Origin: Gemmatimonadota bacterium
GTDB lineage: Bacteria > Latescibacterota > UBA2968 > UBA8231
Assembly: GCA_026706505.1 (NCBI GenBank)
Contig: JAPOYQ010000394.1
Location: 1 to 11,133, forward strand
Length of the DNA: 11,133 nucleotides
Direction: 5' to 3'
Shown here: positions 1-4,653 of the stretch, in pieces
Layout: each line of letters starts with the position of its first letter
Numbering within the stretch: position 1 is the first letter of the stretch
Notes under the pieces: model-generated
Told to the model about the DNA's origin: nothing
The model's database searches: none
The model's input: the letters and a program-made list of their open reading frames with translations, nothing else
Position numbers and translations under genes: made by a program

Positions 1-1
1 G

Positions 2-118
2 CGCTCTCAGATCGTCGAGGCGCTAGTGCGCGAGCATCATCAATCTCAGCTCGACCAACTCGTCGCCAAACTCAAAAAATCCACAGACTGGGCTATCGCA
101 ACCCCCACCTCCCCCTGA
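2..118 (+). CDS. C-terminal tail of an upstream protein, possibly a parvulin-type peptidyl-prolyl isomerase (partial)
   Basis: An open frame enters from the left edge and stops at TGA 116-118, giving 38 residues that begin RSQIVEALVREHHQSQ and end DWAIATPTSP. The amphipathic segment rich in Gln, Leu and Lys (LDQLVAKLKK) followed by a short hydrophobic strand resembles the extreme C-terminus of PrsA/PpiC/SurA-type foldases, where a helix is followed by a short beta strand. The next gene is a SurA homologue starting only 2 nt downstream, and tandem parvulin genes are common, so the neighbourhood agrees. With no catalytic domain in view, only the presence of a coding tail is well supported; the family is an inference. 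Confidence 0.55.
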   Translation, partial: RSQIVEALVREHHQSQLDQLVAKLKKSTDWAIATPTSP

Positions 119-120
119 GT

Positions 121-1458
121 ATGTCACTGCATTCGCCAAATCGCCTGCTGTTAGCTCTCTGTCTCGCCTTGTGTATCGCGCCGAGAGCAGGGGCCTTGCC
201 CGAACTTATCGACCGCATCGTCGCCACAGTTGACAACCACACAATTCTTTGGTCCGAACTCAATTACCGGCTGCGCTTTGAGGCCGAGCAGCGCCGACTC
301 TCGATCTTTGGCGAATCCGAGCAAATCAAGGCGCTCCGCCGCGAGATCCTCGACGCCATGATCGACGAGCAAGTACTGGTTCTCAAAGCCAAACAGGACA
401 GCATTCAGATCGATCCAGCCGAAGTCGAAGAAATGCTCGGCCAGCAGTTCCAGATGGTCAAGAGCAACATGGACGACGGGGAATTCGAGCAGATGCTAGA
501 GCGCGTAGGCTTGAGCGAGCGCCAGCTCAAGGCTCGCTACCGCAAGGAAATCCGCCACCGTCTGCTTTCGCGCCAGATGCGCACCTTTGTCTCATATCGG
601 GTACACGTCAGCCACCGCGACGTAGAGGAGTTCCGCAGCGCTCACCAAGACACCTTGCCCTCTCAAATCTCGCTCAGCCACATCCTGATCAAGGTCCAGC
701 CCAGCGATGAGGTGCTAAAAGAGAAGCGGGCGCGGATCGAAGAGATTCAGGCCCTACTGGCCGCTGGCGGCGATTTCGCCACAATAGCCCGCGCTCACTC
801 TGAAGATCCCGGCAGTGCCTCTCTTGGCGGCGATTTGGGTTGTTTCTCTCCTGGGACCTTGGTACCCGAGTTTGAGGAAGCGGCCTTCGCGCTCAAACCA
901 GGTCAGATCAGCGAGCCAGTTTTGAGCCCGTATGGCTACCATTTGATACAGGTGCGCGAAAAGCGCGAAACCACCACCTGCGCCAGCCATATCCTCGTCT
1001 TGGCCGAAACCTCGGAAAGCGACGAGGCGCGGACGCGGGAAACGCTAGAGGACTTGCGCTACCGCGCCCAGAACGGCGAGGAGTTTTCCCAGCTCGCCCG
1101 CCAGTATTCGGCCAATCCGCAGACGGCCATGCAGGGCGGTTTCTGGGGCACCTTCCCCAGGGACGGGATCCCCGAATTCCTTCAGCCTTACCTCCGCAAC
1201 CTCAAACTAGGCGACGTCAGCGCACCCTTCTTTTTTGACGATGGCGGCCACATTATCAAAATTGACGACGACCAAGCCGTTCTTGAGGGCCTGATCCGCG
1301 AAAGCCGTACCGCAGAGGCCATGCGCCAATTAATCGACGAATACCGGCAGCAAATCCACATCGAGGTTCGGCTCGACGAGGAAAACTTGCGCCGACCAGT
1401 ACGGAATGCGACTGGATATCTTTCTGAAGAACACGGGGCTGATCAAGCAGCGCAGTGA
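121..1458 (+). CDS. surA: SurA-like periplasmic chaperone / peptidyl-prolyl cis-trans isomerase with two parvulin domains
   Basis: The 445-aa protein has a Sec signal peptide (hydrophobic residues 9-20, likely cut near AGA-LPE at 25-26). A SurA_N-type helical chaperone region follows (about 28-165, starting DRIVATVDNHTILWSEL). Two rotamase (parvulin) domains come next: 183-282 (LSHILIKV, GGDLGCFSPGTLVPEFEEAA, YGYHLIQV) and 287-385 (CASHILV, GGFWGTFPRDGIPEF, GGHIIKI). The second looks more degenerate. Length is close to E. coli SurA (428 aa). By homology it helps outer-membrane proteins fold in the periplasm, so it implies a Gram-negative envelope. The ATG lies 2 nt after the previous stop with no clear Shine-Dalgarno, suggesting translational coupling. 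The last 17 codons overlap the next gene in another frame, and the tail after about residue 420 looks dispensable. Family is secure; exact orthology to surA is less so. Confidence 0.9.
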   Translation: MSLHSPNRLLLALCLALCIAPRAGALPELIDRIVATVDNHTILWSELNYRLRFEAEQRRLSIFGESEQIKALRREILDAMIDEQVLVLKAKQDSIQIDPAEVEEMLGQQFQMVKSNMDDGEFEQMLERVGLSERQLKARYRKEIRHRLLSRQMRTFVSYRVHVSHRDVEEFRSAHQDTLPSQISLSHILIKVQPSDEVLKEKRARIEEIQALLAAGGDFATIARAHSEDPGSASLGGDLGCFSPGTLVPEFEEAAFALKPGQISEPVLSPYGYHLIQVREKRETTTCASHILVLAETSESDEARTRETLEDLRYRAQNGEEFSQLARQYSANPQTAMQGGFWGTFPRDGIPEFLQPYLRNLKLGDVSAPFFFDDGGHIIKIDDDQAVLEGLIRESRTAEAMRQLIDEYRQQIHIEVRLDEENLRRPVRNATGYLSEEHGADQAAQ

Positions 1459-1687
1459 AGCCAAGCGGGCCTGCGACGCCGGGCGAGTCCAGATCGGCGG
1501 CCAGCAGGCCAAGGCTGCGCATTCTGTGACCGTGGGCGAGCAGATACGCATTGAAACCCCCACCCGTCTGCTCGACATCGAGGTACTCGGCATCCCAGAG
1601 CGCCAGCCCGCACGGCGGGACCGCCACCGCTTTTATCGGATCGTCCGCGAAGAACACCGCGACCCATACGAAGACCTGAGCTTTTAG
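1406..1687 (+). CDS. S4-domain RNA-binding protein, RqcP/YabO/Hsp15-like
   Basis: The protein is 93 aa and opens with a textbook S4 domain: MRLDIFLKNTGLIKQRSEAK, then a Gly-containing turn (DAGRVQIGGQQAKAAHSVTVGEQI, about residues 24-47), ending near residue 62 (LLDIEVLGIPE). A basic tail with FYRIV follows. Layout and length match B. subtilis YabO/RqcP, which acts in ribosome-associated quality control on split 50S subunits with a peptidyl-tRNA, and also E. coli Hsp15, which binds similar stalled 50S complexes. The sequence alone cannot decide between these or a more general 23S rRNA-binding role. The ATG sits 53 nt inside the surA-like frame with no convincing Shine-Dalgarno, so translation probably depends on ribosomes from the upstream cistron. 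The first residues match the family start exactly, supporting this start. Confidence 0.85.
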   Translation: MRLDIFLKNTGLIKQRSEAKRACDAGRVQIGGQQAKAAHSVTVGEQIRIETPTRLLDIEVLGIPERQPARRDRHRFYRIVREEHRDPYEDLSF

Positions 1688-1697
1688 GACACAAGCT

Positions 1698-2456
1698 GTG
1701 GGCAGCGCCGCGCAATCGCCCTATCAAGGGCTGGCCCCCATTTACGACTATGTAATGGCCCACGTCGAGTACGGCGAATGGGCCGCTTATATCCACTCGC
1801 TCTTCGCTCGCTTTGCCCCCGACACCTCCCGCGTCGTGGACTTGGCCTGCGGCACTGGCAACGTGTCTTTTGCACTCCACCGCCTCGGCTATGAGGTAAC
1901 GGGCGTGGACCGCTCCGAGGCTATGCTGCAGGTCGCGCGCGAGAAGGCCGCTGGCACCGGCGTCGAATTCGTCCAGCAGGACCTGCGCCAGCTAGCGGGC
2001 CTAGGGCCTTTTGACGCGGCCACTTGCCTGTACGACAGCATCAACTATCTGCTCACACCAGCCGACATCGACGCGGCACTGTGCGGCGCGCATGACATTG
2101 TGCAGCCGAGTGGGCTTTTCGTCTTTGACATCTGCACCGAGCGCAATTCGCTGCGCTATTTCCGCAACGCACGCGATAGCGATCAGGGGCCGGGTTTTTC
2201 CTACGAGCGGCACAGCATCTACGATCCCATCAAGCGCCTACAGAGCAATCACTTTCGCATCCGCTGCGACGGAAGCGATGTCGCGTTAGAGGAAACCCAT
2301 GTCCAGCGCATCTATTCGGTCGCCGCCGTCGCTACCTGCGTCGAGGCGAGTGCTTGGGAGTTGCTCGCGCTCTTCGACGGTTTCACATTTGACGAGGGGA
2401 CCGAAGAATCGGACCGCGTTCACTTCGTCCTTCGCGCTCCGCCATCGGAGAAATAA
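1698..2456 (+). CDS. Class I SAM-dependent methyltransferase (YqeM-like)
   Basis: The protein is 252 aa. The N-terminal lead-in (YQGLAPIYDYVM ... YGEWAAYI) is typical of small cytoplasmic methyltransferases. Motif I is VVDLACGTGN at 46-55, an acidic residue ending strand 2 is D71 (GVDRSE), and motif II/III is FVQQDLRQL at 91-99. DSINYLL at 113-119 and GLFVFDICT at 139-147 complete a Rossmann-type SAM fold; the C-terminal part is a variable substrate cap. The DSxNYLL segment recalls YqeM, which in Firmicutes lies beside ribosome-assembly genes; that link is weak. The GTG start is supported by AGGA at 1686-1689 with 8-nt spacing, and this Shine-Dalgarno overlaps the stop codon of the S4 gene. 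An internal ATG at 1755 would cut conserved N-terminal sequence. Substrate is unknown. Confidence 0.85.
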   Translation: MGSAAQSPYQGLAPIYDYVMAHVEYGEWAAYIHSLFARFAPDTSRVVDLACGTGNVSFALHRLGYEVTGVDRSEAMLQVAREKAAGTGVEFVQQDLRQLAGLGPFDAATCLYDSINYLLTPADIDAALCGAHDIVQPSGLFVFDICTERNSLRYFRNARDSDQGPGFSYERHSIYDPIKRLQSNHFRIRCDGSDVALEETHVQRIYSVAAVATCVEASAWELLALFDGFTFDEGTEESDRVHFVLRAPPSEK

Positions 2457-2461
2457 CTTTG
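2447..2461 (+). promoter_or_regulatory. Ribosome binding site selecting a TTG start for the DHH gene
   Basis: GGAG at 2447-2450 lies inside the last codons of the methyltransferase gene, 8 nt ahead of TTG 2459-2461. No ATG or GTG in this frame would preserve the conserved H-x-N-x-D-x-D segment at residues 23-29. The Shine-Dalgarno inside the upstream gene implies coupled translation of the two cistrons. Confidence 0.6.
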
Positions 2462-3409
2462 GACCTGCAGTTAAAAGCAACGCGCGCATTCATTGAGGCG
2501 GCAGACGACTTCCTGCTGACGACCCACGTCAACAGCGACGCCGACGGCCTAGGTGCCTGCATGGCTTGGGCTCACCTGCTGAGGAGCCTCGGCAAGCGCG
2601 CTGACATCGGCCTGCCCGAGCCACCGGCCGGCCAATGCTCCTTTCTCGCCGGCTGGGACGGCGTGCGCCACTTCGCCGACCTCGACTTGAGCCGCTATCG
2701 CTGCGCCATTGTCTCCGACTGCTCCTCCCTCGACCGCATCGGCCCGATGCGCCCAAGTCTCAGCCCCGATATTCGTCTCCTCAACATCGATCACCACCAA
2801 GACAATGAGTGCTTCGGCGCAGTGAATATCGTGGAGGAGACCAGCTCTACCTGCGAACTCCTCTACCATCTCGCCACCAGCCTCGGCTATGAGATCGACG
2901 CCGTCGCGGCCGACCAGCTCTATGCGGGGATTCTTTTTGATACCGGCGGTTTTCGCTTCTCGCTAACAACGGCCACCACTTTTGAAGTAGCGGCCGATTT
3001 AGTGCGGCACGGGGCGCGTCTCGACGCCATCGCCCAGGATGTCTTCGGCAACAAGAGCTTTGGCTCGGTCAAACAGCGTGGTCAAGCCATTGAGAGCTTG
3101 GTGCTGCGCCTCGAGGGCCGAGTGGCTGTGCTCCATCTCGACCGCGAGGCCATGAGCGCGGGCGAGCCGGACGAGGTCGTCAACTACGGCCTGATGATCA
3201 GGGGCGTCGAAGTGGCCGTGCTGCTCAAGCAACGCGCGCCCGGATGCTACCGCGTCAGCCTGCGCTCCCGCGACAAGGTCGACGTCAGTCAAGTCGCCAG
3301 TACCTTTGGCGGCGGTGGCCACGCCCGCGCCGCTGGGCTGGAGCTAACGGGTGTGCCCCAAGATATTGTTGAGAACATACTGGCCGAAATCGGCCGCTAT
3401 TTGAACTAG
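2459..3409 (+). CDS. nrnA: DHH/DHHA1-family phosphoesterase, NrnA-like nanoRNase / pAp phosphatase
   Basis: The protein is 316 aa, the usual NrnA length. Metal-binding motifs appear in order: TTHVNSDADG (21-30, with H23, D27 and D29), VSDCSS (85-90, D87), the name motif DHH (111-113, in NIDHHQDN) and GILFDTGGF (157-165, D161). The C-terminal DHHA1 substrate domain carries GGGGHARAAG at 284-293. NrnA enzymes degrade 2-5-nt RNA fragments and dephosphorylate 3'-phosphoadenosine 5'-phosphate in the cytoplasm, using Mn2+ at the DHH site. All expected metal ligands are visible, so it should be active. The choice between nanoRNase, pAp phosphatase and cyclic-dinucleotide-related activity cannot be made from sequence. 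It is the last gene of the operon, 2 nt after the methyltransferase, and starts at TTG. Confidence 0.9.
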   Translation: MDLQLKATRAFIEAADDFLLTTHVNSDADGLGACMAWAHLLRSLGKRADIGLPEPPAGQCSFLAGWDGVRHFADLDLSRYRCAIVSDCSSLDRIGPMRPSLSPDIRLLNIDHHQDNECFGAVNIVEETSSTCELLYHLATSLGYEIDAVAADQLYAGILFDTGGFRFSLTTATTFEVAADLVRHGARLDAIAQDVFGNKSFGSVKQRGQAIESLVLRLEGRVAVLHLDREAMSAGEPDEVVNYGLMIRGVEVAVLLKQRAPGCYRVSLRSRDKVDVSQVASTFGGGGHARAAGLELTGVPQDIVENILAEIGRYLN

Positions 3410-3497
3410 TAATAATTATTCTTGATTACAAATTTTTATTTATTATATTATTTCATTCTTTCCACAAAAGAAGTAACAAGGTAAGGAAGGCGTTCTA
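3410..3497 (+). promoter_or_regulatory. AT-rich intergenic promoter region with a strong Shine-Dalgarno
   Basis: Bases 3410-3470 contain only 9 G/C in 61, a sharp drop from the surrounding GC-rich coding sequence. A plausible sigma70-type promoter is TTGATT (3422-3427) with 16-nt spacing to TATATT (3444-3449). Other A/T hexamers fit nearly as well, so the exact boxes are tentative. A strong Shine-Dalgarno, GGAAGG at 3485-3490, lies 7 nt before the TTG start at 3498. No hairpin resembling a terminator for the preceding operon was seen. Confidence 0.5.
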
Positions 3498-4415
3498 TTG
3501 CATTTAATTACCTTAAAAGATTGGTCTCCAGCCGATGTGCAGCAAGCTGTCGAACTCGGCCTCGCCGTCAAGGCCACCCCGCAGCACTACGCCGACGCCC
3601 TCTCTGGACGCACAGTCGTCCTGCTCTTCCAGAAGACTTCGACCCGCACCCGCTGCGCCGGTGAGATCGGCACCGCCCAGTTGGGCGGCCATGCTCTCTA
3701 CTTGAACTGGCAGGACACCAACTTCGGTCTCGCCGACTTAGGCGACGAATTCCGCGTACTCTCCGGCTATTCCGACTTCATCGTCGCCCGCCTGCTCGAA
3801 CACGCCGATGTGCGCCGCGCCGCTGCCGCCTCGCAGGTGCCGCTGATAAACGGCTGCTGCAACCGCTACCACCCCTTACAGGCATTGGCCGATTTGATGA
3901 CCCTACAGGAGGCTTTTGGCCAACTCGAAGGAGTGCGCCTGACATACGTCGGGGTGCTCAACAACGTCGCCAACTCGCTCATTGCCGCCGGCATCAAAGT
4001 GGGCATGCACGTTACTTGCGTCTGCCCCGAAGTCAACGCCGCAGCGCGCGACGACGAACTCTACGCCGAAGCCAAGCGCTTGGGACTCTACGAGCACACG
4101 GAGGAACTGCATCCGGCGCTGGCAAAGTCCGACGCCGTGTACACCGACACTTGGATCGACATGGAATTTTTTGCCAATCCCCAATTCGCAGCCGAGAAAG
4201 CACGGCGGGTGCAGCTTTTTCAGCCCTATCAGCTCAACCGCGAATTGCTCGCCGATCTAGACCTGAAAATCCTGCACTGCCTCCCCGCCCATCACGGCTA
4301 TGAGATCGAAGGCGAGCTTTTGCACGACGAGCGCTCGCTGATCTTCACCCAAGCCGAAAATCGCCTGCACAGCCAGAAGGCCGTGTTGCTCAAGCTAGGG
4401 GAGAGCCTCGTCTGA
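3498..4415 (+). CDS. Aspartate/ornithine carbamoyltransferase-family protein, divergent OTCase-like
   Basis: At 305 aa it matches the family length. Carbamoyl-phosphate signatures are present: STRTR (48-52, in FQKTSTRTRCAGE), HPLQALAD (125-132, in INGCCNRYHP) and HCLPAH (260-265). NNVANSL (155-161) and a C-terminal ENRLHSQKAVL (287-297) also fit an OTCase fold. The enzyme should transfer a carbamoyl group from carbamoyl phosphate to an amine in the cytoplasm. Several canonical OTCase positions differ: the ornithine loop D-x-W-x-S-M-G reads DTWIDMEFF (217-225), replacing Ser by Asp, and the usual G-D before NN reads G-V-L. It may be a variant ornithine enzyme for arginine synthesis or use another acceptor. 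No arginine genes flank it. It sits alone behind its own AT-rich promoter region and starts at TTG with a strong Shine-Dalgarno. Confidence 0.82.
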   Translation: MHLITLKDWSPADVQQAVELGLAVKATPQHYADALSGRTVVLLFQKTSTRTRCAGEIGTAQLGGHALYLNWQDTNFGLADLGDEFRVLSGYSDFIVARLLEHADVRRAAAASQVPLINGCCNRYHPLQALADLMTLQEAFGQLEGVRLTYVGVLNNVANSLIAAGIKVGMHVTCVCPEVNAAARDDELYAEAKRLGLYEHTEELHPALAKSDAVYTDTWIDMEFFANPQFAAEKARRVQLFQPYQLNRELLADLDLKILHCLPAHHGYEIEGELLHDERSLIFTQAENRLHSQKAVLLKLGESLV

Positions 4416-4523
4416 GATAGGCTCGCACTCATCGTCGCTAGCTCCGCTGCAAAGAGACGTTCTATAGCAGTTTCACTGCAGTATCTTCTAGCGCACTCAA
4501 TCCCCCTGACATTGGCTATGTAT

Positions 4524-4566
4524 AACGGACGGTACGCACTAATTGCCAGAGTGCGTACCGTCCGTT
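4524..4566. repeat. Perfect 17-bp inverted repeat with 9-nt loop; candidate operator or hairpin
   Basis: The left arm AACGGACGGTACGCACT (4524-4540) is the exact reverse complement of 4550-4566, around the loop AATTGCCAG (4541-4549). Each arm also contains an 11-bp pseudo-palindrome, CGGACGGTACG (4526-4536) and CGTACCGTCCG (4554-4564), symmetric except at one base pair. That shape is common in operators of TetR-type dimeric repressors. As RNA it would make a very stable stem, so it could also stop transcription of the preceding carbamoyltransferase gene, although only TTT follows it. Its overlap with a promoter (4543-4572) favours a DNA-binding role. No regulator gene is in the window. Confidence 0.7.
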
Positions 4567-4572
4567 TATAAT
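4543..4572 (+). promoter_or_regulatory. Strong sigma70-type promoter for the secreted-protein pair
   Basis: The -35 box TTGCCA (4543-4548, 5 of 6 consensus) is 18 nt from a perfect -10 box TATAAT (4567-4572). The -35 lies within the loop of the inverted repeat, and the right arm fills the spacer almost exactly, so a protein on the repeat would block or reposition RNA polymerase. Transcription should begin near 4579, leaving a leader of about 75 nt before the ATG at 4654. This also argues against the alternative TTG start at 4588. Boxes were read by eye. Confidence 0.55.
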
Positions 4573-4653
4573 TAGTACGACAAGCCTTTGTCTTGCATCG
4601 GCTTTTGTCATAGATGGTGCTTGCTATCGCATCTCTCCCAGCAGGGCTTAGCT

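Noticed and set aside
1443..1880. A 145-codon minus-strand open frame across the S4 and methyltransferase genes.
   Set aside because: It overlaps two well-supported genes on the other strand and shows only Arg/Gly-rich GC-bias composition.
3471..3484. AAGTAACAAGGTAA resembles the conserved 3' end of 16S rRNA (GTAACAAGGTA).
   Set aside because: Only about 11-12 bases match, the flanks do not, and the stretch leads directly into a strong Shine-Dalgarno and a coding start. Chance similarity is the simplest reading.
4467..4479. Small hairpin GCAGT-TTC-ACTGC after the carbamoyltransferase gene.
   Set aside because: A 5-bp stem with no following T-run is too weak to call a terminator.
4588..4653. 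Upstream TTG start adding 22 residues to the first secreted protein.
   Set aside because: It would lie only about 9 nt after the predicted transcription start, has no Shine-Dalgarno, and would put a Cys/His/Trp-containing stretch ahead of a normal signal peptide.
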